Shown: positions 38,388 to 49,155, numbered from the stretch's first letter. The stretch: 64,000 nucleotides of DNA from Euglena gracilis (GCA_039621445.1 CP154957.1:26892541-26956540); one strand, 5' to 3'. The notes: generated by a model from the sequence alone, not told the origin. Made by a program: numbers and translations.

Positions 38388-38600
38388 AATGCAGCGGCCT
38401 TCGGCCGCTGTGCGGGCTTCGGCCTTCGGCCGATGCACGGCCTTCGGCCAGGCGGCCTTCGGGGCGCATGGCGGGGTATTGGGTAGTTGGCCGACTGGTT
38501 GGTCTGAATTGCAGCGGCCTTCGGCCGTTGCGGCGGCCCTCGCCCGCTGTGCGGCCTTCGACCAGGAGGCCTTCGTGGCGCATGGCAGTAGACTGGGGGG
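38388..38600. repeat. Duplicated CGGCCTTCGGCCG-rich unit
   Basis: Two related units of about 120 bp starting AATGCAGCGGCCTTCGGCCG (38387) and AATTGCAGCGGCCTTCGGCC (38507), both ending near GGCGCATGGC. Full of short CGGCCTTCGGCCG palindromes. Confidence 0.75.
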
Positions 38601-39276
38601 TGGGGGGGGGGAGTCAGCCGACTAATGGTCGGTAGCTGGTCTGCGAGACGGGGTGGGGGGGGTATTGGGTAGTCTGACTACCCACTCTAATGTACTAACG
38701 GGTCAGTACCGCCGGCATTTAAGTCCCCCTGAAGAAAATCCCATGCAAACAAGTCGGTGGCTGGTCGGTGGTTATAAACATGGTCTGTGGCGGGCCCAAA
38801 TCACCCGGAAATGGTCCGGATGGGTCCAAATAAGTGTCTTACGCCTAAATAAACACCCCCAGATGGAAATCTTTGGTCGGTGGGGGGTCGGTGGACCCTT
38901 GATGGGGGCCCGGAGGGGTACAAAAACAATGATGAAACAGGGATTACATGAAAATCCTTTAGAAATGCAAGCATTCTGCATCAGAGAGGCAGGAAACTCC
39001 TCCCTCCACCCCCATCCGAACGTCAAATAACAAAATCCCTTCTGAGTTGGCAACATGCTCGGGGGAGAAGTTGTTTTTGTGGCTCACTTTTTCATAGGCG
39101 GGGGGGGGGGGCCCCGCCCCCCCCCCCCCCCGCACCCCCCCCCTCAAATAACAAAATCCCCTCTATGTTGGCAACATACTTGGAGGGCTAAATCCTTTTT
39201 GTGCAAAATTTTGCAATTATATTGAAAATCCAATGGGGAGTGGTGTTCTTTTGCCAAAAGTGGCCCAAAATGGGCA
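38601..39276. other. No gene supported
   Basis: Contains two copies of CAAATAACAAAATCCC followed by TTGGCAACAT (39024 and 39143) flanking C/G runs. A GTCGGTGGCTGGTCGGTGG unit near 38750 resembles 37480-37505. Confidence 0.45.
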
Positions 39277-39543
39277 TTTCCCCCCCAAGTTTTTGCATAT
39301 TCACCCCCGATTGGTGGGTTCCGGAGCCATTTAAGTGGGTTTTGACTGGTTTTGGGGTGATTTGGACAAAAAAATTCAGGGGGGGGGCTTAAATTTCCAG
39401 AAGGGGGGGGGGTAGTGCAAAAAAAATGGTGGTCGGGCCGACCAGGTCGGCCCGACCACCACAGGTCGAACATGGTCGGCCCGACCATTGGTCGGGCCGA
39501 CCAGGTCGGGCCGACCACCACAGCGACCACCACCGGAAATCCG
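39277..39543. repeat. Dispersed GCATATTCACCCC family plus dyad repeat
   Basis: Second member of the family at 31440 (CCAAGTTTTTGCATATTCAC, TTTAAGTGGGTTTTGACTGG), followed by the GGTCGGGCCGACC dyad unit. Confidence 0.8.
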
Positions 39544-40007
39544 CTCATTGTCGCTGGCAGACTAGTTGGCCTGACCACCATAAACGCATGCATAAACGCA
39601 TGGCCGTCCTTGCCGTGCTCAAGGGGATTTTTTTTGCTGCTTCTCCTCCCTACCAGTCGATTTAGGGCGCCGAAGGCACCCTGCAAAAGATCTTGCTGAT
39701 GGCGTTTTCCTGTGCCCAAAAAGAATTTATGAGGTTATTTGAAGGAGCAGGGTTAGGGTTACGATTCTCATCCAAACAGCAGAACATTTCCCACTCAACG
39801 TTGTTAGATTGGTCTCTACAAGGTACCCAGCGAACCCAAAGAGCCATCCAACTAGCAACTAGGGTTAAAAACATGGGGGGACCCGAGCGAGGCGCCAAAG
39901 GCGCCGAGCGAGGGTACCCCCCATGTGTATTAACCCTAGTTGGACGGCTCTTTTGGGTAGCTGGTATCTTGTAGCGGCCAAATTATCACGTTTCTGAACA
40001 GCCGGCT
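39544..40007. repeat. 465-bp duplicated segment, copy 2
   Basis: Matches 36838-37302 in the same orientation, including the long hairpin (about 39825-39967). Confidence 0.9.
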
Positions 40008-40049
40008 GTAGTCCTCAAAATTGAAATTTTTCCAAGCCAGTTAATCATG

Positions 40050-40180
40050 CAGTAGGGTTAGGGTCAGGGTTGGGGTTGGGGTTTGCGTTAGGGTTCAGAT
40101 TAGGGTTTGGTGCAGGGTCAGGGTTAGGGTTTTGGGTTAGGGTTTTGGGTTAGGGTTGGGGTTAGGCTTTGGGTTAGACG
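40050..40180. repeat. Degenerate telomere-like repeats
   Basis: About fifteen TTAGGG, TTTAGGG and TTTTGGGTTAGGG variants in plus orientation. Too diverged and internal to be a living telomere; an interstitial relic. Confidence 0.7.
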
Positions 40181-40199
40181 ACCAAAAGCATGCTCACAA

Positions 40200-40640
40200 A
40201 ACGGTCCGGTAACGAAGGGATTTTGTTATAGGGGGCGGGGGGGGGGGCGGGGGGGGGGGCCGCCCCCCCCCCCCCGCTGGGCGACCAAGGGCGCCGAAAG
40301 CGCCCTCCGGCATTGGGTGTCTGGTTGCGCATGCTCACCAAACGGTCCGGCAGCGTAGGGATTTTGTTATTGGAGGCGGGGGGGGGGGTGGGGGGAGGGG
40401 GGGGCGGTTGGGATTGAACAAAAACCAAATCTGTGTGGGCATTTTCCCGTTTTTCCCAAAAGTGGGCCAAAATGGGCATTTTCCCCCCAAGTTTTTTGCA
40501 TAATCACCCCCGATTGGGGGGTTCTGGAGCCATTTAAGTGGGTTTTGACTGGTTTTGGGGTGATTTGAACAAACGTTTTTTTCAGGGGGGGGCTTAAATC
40601 TCAAGAAGGAGGGGGGTAGTGCGGATAATTGCGTTTCCTA
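40200..40640. repeat. G/C-run hairpins and third GCATATTCACCCC family copy
   Basis: Two similar units around ACGGTCCGGTAACGAAGGGA (40201) and ACGGTCCGGCAGCGTAGGGA (40340) with long G and C runs, then the family copy at 40480-40640. Confidence 0.75.
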
Positions 40641-40883
40641 CCGACCTGGTCGGCCCTACCCACACAGGTCGGTAAGCTATACGCAGTGGTCGGGCCGACC
40701 ATAGGACCATAGATCCACAATTTGGTCATCCGCGATTTTCCGCACGGAGCCGGATCGGCCAGAATCATAGTCGAAATTTGTGGGTAATTTTTGGTCCTGT
40801 TTAGTTCAAGAAGCAAAATGAACCATACAGAAACGATTTTTGCTTTTCAAATCTACGACCTGAGGGGTCCAGGGGGTGTGAAA

Positions 40884-41064
40884 TACCATGCCCCCCCCAT
40901 ATTGTACCCCCCCCCCTGGTCCTGGGAGCCATTTTCTGGGGGGGAGGTACATTATGGGGGGGTACAATATGGGGGGGGGGCAAGGTCGTGGTCCATGGTG
41001 GGGGGGGTACCCCATGGGGGGGGGTACATTATGGGGGGGGTACAATATGGGGGGGGGCATGGTA
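40884..41064. mobile_element. C-run inverted-repeat element, CATG/ATATTGTA subtype (TA-flanked)
   Basis: Left end TACCATGCCCCCCCC then ATATTGTACC; right end GGTACAATATGGGGGG then CATGGTA. Internal units GGGGGTACATTATGGGGG. A related element is at 48336-48633. Confidence 0.75.
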
Positions 41065-41134
41065 AGGATTTCCCAGGGACAGGAAACAGGAGTACCAGGC
41101 AGCGTGGCTGAAACCATGTATGGGGGCTCTGGTT

Positions 41135-41230
41135 TCACGCCCGAACCGGCGTCCAGGACGCCGGTTCGGGCGGGAAATTTCCTGCCCGAACCGGCGTCCT
41201 GGACGCCGGTTCGGGCAGGAAACCGGTGTT
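41135..41230. repeat. ACCGGCGTC/GACGCCGGT hairpin pair
   Basis: CCCGAACCGGCGTCC and GGACGCCGGTTCGGGC alternate to make two perfect hairpins, with CGGGCGGGAAATTTCC between them. Confidence 0.85.
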
Positions 41231-41649
41231 TGGGACTGAATCAACTGGGCAACGGAACCAAAACTTAAAGCGCAGTGAAAATCGCTGTGAGTTGCGAATC
41301 TGAGTTGCGAGGGAAACGGCAACAACAGTTTAACAGGGATATCGGAGAGGATTGCTAGGCAAACAGCACAGTACCACAGCCGCAACGATAAACGAGGGCA
41401 AACGTTATGCCGACAAGGACACGGAACGGTCACTTACTTACAATCAGGGCACACCCAGGAGCCGTAACGGGGGGGGGGATCACCAAACCCGCACAAACAA
41501 AATGCCACGGCAGGTGGCAGACGTTGCAAAGTATTTTACGCTTGCCGCCACGCACGCCCATTGCCCCCCCCCGCAAAACCGCAAAAAACCGCAAAACTGC
41601 CCGAGTTTTGTTCCACCATCCGTTTGCTCTGAAACCGTGTCTGGGGGCT

Positions 41650-41945
41650 CCGGTTTCACGCCCGAACCGGCGTCTGGGACGCCGGTTCGGGCGGGAGATT
41701 TCTGTGCCGAACCGGCGTCCCAGACGCCGGTTCGGGCGTGAAATCGGCGTCTGGGGGACCCAAGATAAAAAGTGCCAAAAAGTGTCCAAAAGGGTTTGTA
41801 GATAGGTGGCAATCATATTTGAGCAGTTTTTGGGTGGTCTTGGGCCAGAAATTGGGGGGTTTTGAGGAACAATTTCCTTTTGGCCAATTTTGGAGAATTT
41901 CTGAAGTAGAATACTGCGCAGCATGGCAGAAATCTAAGGTCCATT
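41650..41945. repeat. ACCGGCGTC hairpins plus dispersed repeat
   Basis: 41655-41750 repeats the hairpin pair. 41750-41940 is a dispersed segment (AAGTGCCAAAAAGTGTCCAA) whose inverted relative lies at about 53330-53510. Confidence 0.8.
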
Positions 41946-42015
41946 CAGGCGCCCGTTTATGTCAGTCGATTTCCATTCAGGCGCCCGTTTATGTCGGTCG
42001 ATTTCCATTCCATTG
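41939..42015. repeat. Tandem CGATTTCCATTCAGGCGCCCG units, array 1
   Basis: Two and a half units of 33 bp, here with CGTTTATGTCGGT between cores. Array 2 is at 42708-42845. Confidence 0.85.
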
Positions 42016-42700
42016 AAATCTGTTGCTGGTCAGATTGGGAATTTTTGTGACTTTTTGGACATTTTGGATCTCCCTTTTTTGAAGACATTTTTGGTCCTAT
42101 GGGGTTGTGGAGGCGTTATGGACCAGAAAAAAACCAAATTTTGTGGTCAGGTGATCACAGCTGGCTGAACTTTGGATGGAACAGACGGAAGGACGGAGCT
42201 GAAGATTATCATTTTCTGGGACTTCAGAAAAAGCGTTCGGCAAATTTGCCCTGAACCAGTTGTTATCACTGGTCATCTGAAAGAAAAGCTTTTGGGTGAG
42301 GAGTGATTTGGCCACGTTAAACCTATTTTCTGGGCTCGACGCCTGTATTGCAATTCTATTCTATTGCAAGGCTGTGTTCCTGGCAACATGGCTTTGGTCA
42401 AAATCTGTGTTTCTAAAAAAATGCAGAGTCTGCGTTTTAGGCACAGTTCTTGAGATAGAGATTGTTCTTGTCAAAATGGAAGAAAAACTGCATTCCGAAA
42501 AAATGCAGAGTCTGCGTTTAAGATACAGTTCTTGATGTAGAGATTGTTTCTTTCAAAATGGAAGACAAGCTGCATTCCGAAAAAGGGAACAAAAGGTTGG
42601 GTCGATAACGTATTTCAGGCTGAAACCTAAAATGTCCCAAAACGGAACAAAAGGGCATTCAAAAAAAGGACACAGAAGGTCGGTCGATTTCCAAGACATC
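42016..42700. other. No gene supported; duplicated 110-bp segment
   Basis: A segment containing AAAAAATGCAGAGTCTGCGT, then ACAGTTCTTGA and AAAATGGAAGA, occurs twice in tandem (about 42415-42500 and 42500-42590). Confidence 0.5.
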
Positions 42701-42707
42701 GGAAAAC

Positions 42708-42845
42708 GTTTATGTCAGTCGATTTCCATTCAGGCGCCCGTTAGTGTCGGTCGATTTCCATTCAGGCGCCCGTTAGTGTCGGTCGATTTCCATTCAGGCG
42801 CCCGTTAGTGTTGGTCGATTTCCATTTCAGGCGCCCGTTAATGGG
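42708..42845. repeat. Tandem CGATTTCCATTCAGGCGCCCG units, array 2
   Basis: Four units of 33 bp with CGTTAGTGTCGGT between cores. Confidence 0.85.
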
Positions 42846-42937
42846 CCAAAAACCACTTTTTTGACCATATTTCCGTCCAGGCGGTTCGGTCGAATGAATA
42901 TCAAGACAGGCGTCGGGCCCAGACAAAATAGGTTTTA

Positions 42938-43042
42938 GAAAAATCGACCGACACTAACAGATTCAGCAGGGGCGCTGGGCGGCTCGCTTCGCTCGCTCGC
43001 GCCCGGCGCCCCTGCTGAATCTGTTAGTGTCGGTCGATTTTT
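42938..43042. repeat. Long hairpin, GTTAGTGTCGGTCGATTT family
   Basis: Arms AAATCGACCGACACTAACAG plus ATTCAGCAGGGGCGC pair with their complements around GCTCGCTTCGCTCGCTCGC. About 45 bp per arm, near perfect. A sister lies at 47005-47105. Confidence 0.88.
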
Positions 43043-44018
43043 GTATAGAAAGCATGATTTTTCGCACCAGAAAACACTGATTTGGAAATACTTTCACACA
43101 TTTTGAAAAAAAAGCTTCACAGGGGGGTGTTTCCCCCATGAACCCCCCTCCCCCAACCCGACCTAAGACCCGTTTCGGCCATTTTTTCTGAAAAACTTGG
43201 CCGGTGATGCCTAATTTGACAAAATATTCCGGCAGATTTCCTAATTTTCGTTTGGGGGATTCCTATTTTGGAGCCTAAAAAGGATTTTTTCCCAAAAATT
43301 CGTTTTCGGTGAATTCTAATCTGGCCACCGAAAATGTGACCCCCCCTCGTGACCCCCCCCCTGTGACCCCCTCGTAACCCGAACCACCCGCGAAAAATTT
43401 TCTTCAAAAAATGGTCATTTCACAAGGAAAAAGGACAATTTTTGCTTTTTCAAAAAAAACATGTTTTTTTTTGTTTTTTTTTTTAAATAACATGTTTTTT
43501 TTAAAAAAAACAAAAAAAACGTCAACCCTGTGTCAAAAACCAAATGTCAAATCTATGTCAAAATTGCCATTTTCCGAGCAGATGGGGTGTTTTATGACCC
43601 TTTTTGAGGCCATTTTGGTACATTTTACAGACATAGAGGTGATATAGAGGTAGAGGTAGAGGTAGAAGTGGTTGACATAGAGGTAGAGGCCTTTGACCTC
43701 TACCTCAACCTCTATGCAGCCCTGAGTTAACAAAACACAGCTGAGGCGGTGGTGCTGTTGATCACGGTGGACGTGGAAACGAAAGGGGGGACCCCGCAAC
43801 GGGGACACAAGACGGCCAACAGATGCACATAATGTGCGAGCTGCACAGGCAGCTGAAAACGTGGGAACAACGAACGGGAGCCTATTGCTCCATTGCCTTG
43901 TGGCAACCGTCACACGCCCAGCCGAAACGGGGTGGGTGACACAAATTCACACACTTCCAATGCCACCGGAAAAATGGTGCGACGAGCCCAACCTCGCAAA
44001 TATTCGTCCAACGAGTCA
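43043..44018. other. No gene supported; ACATGT T-runs and a GAGGTA repeat
   Basis: T-run ACATGT palindromes at 43455-43500. A GAGGTA/TACCTC hairpin lies at 43640-43715 (GATATAGAGGTAGAGGTAGA with CTCTACCTCAACCTCTATG). A minus ORF of 126 codons has no domain. Confidence 0.55.
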
Positions 44019-44251
44019 TACCACCCCCCCCCCCCTAATTGACCGTGGGACCTCTCCACGGGACCCCCCTTTTGGTCAATTAGGGGGGGGGTCAATTAGG
44101 GGGGGGTACCGTCAATTAGGGGGGGGGTACCATCAATTAGGGGGTGCTTCAGCACGGAATCCCCCCGGGTAGTCAATTAGGGGGGGGGGTCGAAAAAATT
44201 TTCCCCGGGGCGATCGGTCAATTAGGGGGGGGGGTCAATTAGGGGGGGGGT
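44019..44251. mobile_element. C-run inverted-repeat element, copy 2 (inverted)
   Basis: Reverse complement of the interior of 31957-32197, including GTCAATTAGGGGG units, CACCCCCTAATTGATGG on the opposite strand, and ACCGTGGGACCTCTCCACGG. Left edge TACCACCCCC intact; right edge diverged (GGGGTATTTT). Confidence 0.75.
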
Positions 44252-44565
44252 ATTTTAACCCGTTATCCGCACAAAAATCGACAACAGTCAGAAAATGTGG
44301 GATGCCGGATCGTTGGACGCCTTGCGCTCCGGAAAGTCTCTTGGTTTCTTTCTTAGCAAACAAGGGGCCGTTCACCGGGTCATCTGCCTCCTGCTCACCA
44401 CCCTCAGAAATTTTGCGGATCGCAGCAACAAATTCCTCGGGGGGGGGGGCAAAGGTTTCAGTCCGGCCAACGCCACAAGGTTCGCCCGTTTAGCCATTAA
44501 GAACAAAAACTGAGGACAAGAAGAACATATCACTGTCATCAAAGAGCAAACAATTTCCAAGACAG

Positions 44566-44775
44566 GGATCCGTTAGTGTAAAACGATTTGCAAGACAGGC
44601 GACCGTTAGTGTAAAACGATTTCCAAGACAGGGATCCGTTAGTGTAAAACGATTTGCAAGACAGGGATCCGTTAGTGTAAAATGATTTCCAAGACAGGCG
44701 AGTGTTAGTGTAAAACGATTTCCAAGACAGGGATCCGTTAGTGTAAAACGATTTCCAAGACAGGGATGTGTTAGG
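44566..44775. repeat. Tandem repeat of GTTAGTGTAAAACGATTT units
   Basis: Six units of about 34 bp: GATTTCCAAGACAGGGATCC then GTTAGTGTAAAAC. It shares CGATTTCCA and GTTAGTGT with the arrays at 41939 and 42708. Confidence 0.88.
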
Positions 44776-45204
44776 GGGAGCACGCCGTCGGCCAGCCGTC
44801 GGCCAGCCGTGTGACTCACAGGAAAATGACCCGAGCCACAGCCTTGCAATGCAAAAAAAAATTCGCCGCCAATCTCCCTTCAAGGTCATGTTCATCATTG
44901 GTGGAGGCTGCATTTTTGCCCATTTCAAGTCATTTTTCATCATTTTTTTGTGAATTTTGCCAATTTTGGACTTTTTTTGACCATTTTTTACCATTTCGGC
45001 TTTTTTGGGGGGTCATTCCACAGTCATTGTGAAGGGTTATTTGCCTAAATATTATTCAAATGACTAAGAAATGCTCAGCTGGTGTCCCACTGGCAAAATT
45101 TACCTAATAATGGACGAAAAAAGGCTCAAATATTGTGTGAAATGGTTTCGCGTGACTCAAAATTGTAGCCCATCTTGTAGAATTCGAAAGATAATTCTAC
45201 TACA

Positions 45205-45380
45205 AAAAAGAGGTCTCGGACGCCGGTTCTGTCCAAAGCCCGGCGTTCCAAACGCCGGTTCCGTCCGAAGGACGGAACCGGCGTTTGGAACGCCGGGCTT
45301 TGGACAGAACCGGCGTCCGAGACCTCTTGTTTAAGCCGGCGTTTTAGAGACGCCGGGCTCAGGACAGAACCGGCGTCCAC
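45205..45380. repeat. ACCGGCGTC/GACGCCGGGC hairpin cluster
   Basis: Several alternating dyads (GGACGCCGGTTCTGTCC, GGACAGAACCGGCGTCC, CGTTTGGAACGCCGGGC). The pairing is long because GGACGGAACCGGCGTTTGGA recurs in both orientations. Confidence 0.85.
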
Positions 45381-45449
45381 ACCCTTCGGCCAAAGGACAC
45401 TCCCAGGACCAATCTCCGACCACTGAACTGCAATGTCACACCACTTTGC

Positions 45450-46165
45450 ACTTCACCAAATTCCGGCGATCGCGAGGGTATTTCTGGCTGTGTCAATCGT
45501 CCAGGTATAAAATCACCACTCGATCGAAAGCTCTTTTCATCAGACGACTGGCGATCACCACCAAATTCAGCCACGTCGCCTGGAGCTCTTATTTTCTGTC
45601 AGTGGGGAATCCTAATTTCACAACTCTGGTGCACCCCCAAGGCCCTCAGGTCGTTGATTCGAAGAGGAAAAACGTTTCTGTAGGGTTTATTCAGCATCTT
45701 AAACCAAAAATCACTGAAAATTGCGACAAATTTCGGCTCAGATTCTGGCCGATCCGACGATCGCGAGCGTATCTCGGGCTGCGTGCAACGTTAGGGTACC
45801 AAGTTACCCCTCGATCGAAAGCTCTTTTCAACAGACGACCAGCGGTGCTCATCAGATCTTTCCACGCTGCACGGTACTCCATTTCCAAATCTGGGCCGAT
45901 TTTCACCAAATTTGGATATCCACCCTAGTGGTCCCCGGATGGCAAAATTCATTGTCCTTGATGGTTGAAACACTCATACCAGCACCTTAGGGCCACTTTT
46001 GGTCACTTTTGGTGACATTTTTTGGAATGAAAATCGGACGCCGGGCTTTGGACAAAGCCGGCGTTCCTAACGCCGGGCTTTAGGACAGAACCGGCGTCCG
46101 AAAGCCCGTGGGGGGGGACGCCGGTTCTGTCCTGAGCCCGGCGTCTCAAACGCCGGCTTAAAACG
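45450..46165. repeat. GATCGAAAGCTCTTTTCA family with terminal ACCGGCGTC hairpins
   Basis: A partial member (45450-45610) and a fuller one (45720-45990), followed by dyads at 46030-46165. Same order as 32400-32815. Confidence 0.75.
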
Positions 46166-46238
46166 AACACCCGAAATTACGATTTGGCACCCAACATGAA
46201 GCATTTGCACACCAAATTTAGGCATTAGGTGCTGAAAT

Positions 46239-46559
46239 TACCATCACCCCCCCCCCTAAACGACCCCCCCCCCTAAATGACCCTCCGGGGTCCAGGCCCA
46301 GACAATGGAAAATTTTTCAAGAAAAAAGTCTTCAAAAACGACCGATTTTTTTGAGATTTTCAGAATCGTGAGTTTTCCTTCTAGTGGAAATGATGCCAGA
46401 GAACACAAATTTCACAAAAAAATCCGAAAAAAAGGGGTGGGGGGGGTGTCCGAGACCCTTTTTTTCCGACCCCCCCCAAGTGACCCCCCCCCCTAAGTGA
46501 CCCTCCGGGGTCTGGGCCGGGACAAGAGGGGGGTCATTTAGGGGGGGGGGGTGATGGTA
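46239..46559. mobile_element. C-run inverted-repeat element, TAAACGA/TCATTTA subtype (TA-flanked)
   Basis: Left end TACCATCACCCCC...TAAACGA; right end TCATTTAGGGGG...GTGATGGTA. It contains CCCCTAAATGACCCTCCGGG and CCCCTAAGTGACCCTCCGGG units. Confidence 0.72.
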
Positions 46560-46900
46560 AGCAATTTTCAACCCGACATATACATTTGCCACTCATGCCA
46601 GCCAAAATTGTGCATTTTCCACATGAAAATGGGATTTTACACCCGAAATTAGGCATTTGCCACTCAGAATTAGGAATTTACACATGAAATTAGGAATTTT
46701 CTCCGCAAAATTAGGAATTTCCTCCACAAAATTAGGAATTTGCCTCTCAATTCCTCTCAATTCGGAACTGGCATGCCAAATTAGGCATTTGCTACCCATA
46801 TGAGATTTACAACCCGACCCGGCTTCCGTCACGCCGTCGGCCAGCCGTCGGCCAGCCGTGTGCTCCCCCTTAGCGTAAAACAATTTCCAAGACGGCGTAA
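46560..46900. repeat. Short AAATTAGGAATTT repeats
   Basis: Five loosely spaced copies of AAATTAG(G)AATTT/GCATTTGC type units between 46620 and 46800. A GCCGTCGGCCAGCCGTCGGC unit at 46832 repeats one at 44785. Confidence 0.6.
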
Positions 46901-47004
46901 GTTTTCTTGAAAAAAATGACAAAACCGGCCAAAACTCAAGCCAGGTGCATCGGTCGAATGAATTTTCAAGACAGGCGTGCGGGCCCAGACGAAGTAGGTT
47001 TTAG

Positions 47005-47105
47005 TAAATCAACAGACACTAACGATTTCAGCAGGGGCGCCCGGCCGCTCGCTTCGCTCGCACGGCCCGGCGCCCCTGGTGAAATTTTTAGTGTCTGTTG
47101 ATTTA
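47005..47105. repeat. Long hairpin, sister of 42938-43042
   Basis: Arms AAATCAACAGACACTAACGA and AGCAGGGGCGCC; loop region CGCTCGCTTCGCTCGCACGG. The 50 bp before it (AAGACAGGCGTGCGGGCCCA, AGTAGGTTTTAG) are also shared with the first copy. Confidence 0.85.
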
Positions 47106-47639
47106 TATATAGAAACCGTGGGCAAAGACAGCTGGTTTACAGCTGGTTGCAGAATGAATATGCATCTGAGATTGCCAATTTCGTAATCAATTATCCCTAA
47201 ATAATTGCCATTTTTTTCCCAAACAATTGCCAGTTTCTCAAAACAATTGCAAATTTTCTGAAAACAATGGCCATTTTCTCAAGAATGAATGCCCACATGA
47301 CAGTTGTGTTTGCCAGACAATTTTCAGTTTCATAGGTATTTCTTTTCTCCGCAGATGTCTGATCTGAATTCCATGCCCCCCCCCCCCCAAGCTATCCCCC
47401 TTCCCCAAGCCATTCCCACAGGGGGGACGAGAGTGGCTCACTGACGTGGCATTTTTTAGGAAGAAGCTTCCAAAAAAGTGTTCAAAAATCAATTTTTTTT
47501 GGACGTTTTCAAAAATTACTGTTTGGAAAATGTGCGTAAAAATTGACAAAAGGTGCCAAAAACTGGGCTGTCTGTGGTTCGGGTAAGGGAATAGCTTGTG
47601 GGGAGACCTGGGCTCCGAGCGGGAAATTAGCCATGGAAC

Positions 47640-47725
47640 TTTTGGTGGTCGCTAGCGACCGAATTCTGGCGACCGGTCGCTAGCGACCGTTGGTGGTCGG
47701 TCCGACCGGTCGCTAGTGACCACCA
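47640..47725. repeat. GGTCGCTAGCGACC dyads
   Basis: TGGTGGTCGCTAGCGACCG and ACCGGTCGCTAGCGACCGT alternate. Others are at 31329-31370, 50800-50878 and 54270-54325. Confidence 0.75.
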
Positions 47726-47901
47726 AAAATTCGACCCCCCCCCCCTCAGAAAAGCCCCAGAGTTTGATATAAGGAGGGCATATATGGTTTAGGTGGGGGG
47801 GTGTCCCCCCTCACCTCCCCTCCTGGCCCGCAGGGGGGGGGGGTCCGGACCACCCCCCCCCCCCACCTGCCAGGGTGCCCACGTAATGGTATGCCCCGGG
47901 C

Positions 47902-48294
47902 ATGCTGAACCTAACCGCCGTCGACCTGGACCCCTGGGCCGCATCTGCTGATGCCACCCCTTCGCCCCCCTCGGACGACGCGGGCACCCTCGACTCCGCG
48001 GACGACACCTCCGACGCCTCCAGCCTGGAGGACGTTGCAGACCTTCTCCTTGAACCCTACTGGCCAGTCAGCCACCTCCACCACAAGCCCTTTTTTTCCC
48101 CTCCCCACAGCCAGACATGGAGAACACGCTGCCACACTCGGGAGATAGTCCTGTTTCCCTTGCCCCCCCACCTCCCCGATCTACAAGAGGACACTACCCA
48201 GTGTCTTGCTCCACGGTCGGACATAGCCCCTAGGCCCTGCCCCCCGCCGCCCCCCCCCCCCCCCCCCCGGTACAGCGCCACATCATCCTGCTGA
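47902..48294 (+). CDS. Unrecognised acidic then Pro-rich ORF
   Basis: 130 codons: Asp/Ser-rich first half (SADATPSPPSDDAGTLDSAD), Pro-rich end in C-runs. A pyrimidine stretch ending CCCCACAG at 48095-48113 could be an intron acceptor, which would make the first half an exon only if a donor exists; GCCAGTCAGCC near 48063 is not a clear one. No domain, so coding status is doubtful. Confidence 0.25.
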   Translation: MLNLTAVDLDPWAASADATPSPPSDDAGTLDSADDTSDASSLEDVADLLLEPYWPVSHLHHKPFFSPPHSQTWRTRCHTREIVLFPLPPHLPDLQEDTTQCLAPRSDIAPRPCPPPPPPPPPRYSATSSC

Positions 48295-48335
48295 CCGGCC
48301 CCCCGACGCCCCTACCGACCCGGAGAACCCCGAGC

Positions 48336-48633
48336 TACCATGCCCCCCCCATATTGTACCCCCCCCCTAGAGCCATTTTTGAGGGGGGGGTACATTATGG
48401 GGGGGGCACATTATGGGGGGGGGTCCCTCAGAGTGGGGGGGGACAGAGATTTTTTAGCCCATTTTCTTGCGTCCGCCGATGGCGGCCGGAAATATACGAT
48501 CCGCCGAATTTTCACCGACCCGACAACAGCTTCCGACCGCCTTCGGCGGCCAGGTTTTGGTCAAAATTTTTCGGGGGGTCGGAGGGGGGGGTACATTATG
48601 GGGGGGGGGGAAAAATATGGGGGGGGGCATGGG
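48336..48633. mobile_element. C-run inverted-repeat element, CATG subtype, second copy
   Basis: Left end TACCATGCCCCCCCC, ATATTGTACC; right end AATATGGGGGGGGGCATGG. Internal GGGGGTACATTATGGGGG units and an inner unrelated 130-bp stretch. Confidence 0.7.
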
Positions 48634-48781
48634 ACCCACGCACGGGGATCTGAGGACTGCAGGAGCCTACCTACCCTGGTCCGACCGTCGCGAGCGGTAC
48701 CCACCCCCTCCAGGCGTCAGCCCCAGCCCCCTCTCTCTCTTTCCGCACACAGCGGTAAAAGAGCCAGGCGGTTTCGGTTCC

Positions 48782-48909
<128 letters not shown>

Positions 48910-48984
48910 TCAAAGGAAAATTGTGCCTTTCCACCTGAACACATATTTTGGTACCCTCTGGAAGATCGCCACCATATCCTATAC

Positions 48985-49155
48985 ATGTATCATCATTATT
49001 ATTATTATTTTATTTTATCTTTTTTTTCATTTCTTTTTATCTTTTATCCGTTTTTTTTTGATTTAAATATTTTTTAAATTTTTTTTTTTATTTATTTATT
49101 TATTTATTTATCTATTTTTTTATTTTTGTTTTCTTTTTTTTCTTTTTCAGCCTGC
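48985..49155. repeat. T-rich tract with TTTA units
   Basis: ATTATT, long T-runs and (TTTA)n, ending TTTTTCTTTTTCAG, which would also be a fair splice acceptor. Confidence 0.8.

Noticed and set aside
40050-40180. Chromosome end
   Set aside because: Units are degenerate and sequence continues on both sides for over 20 kb.
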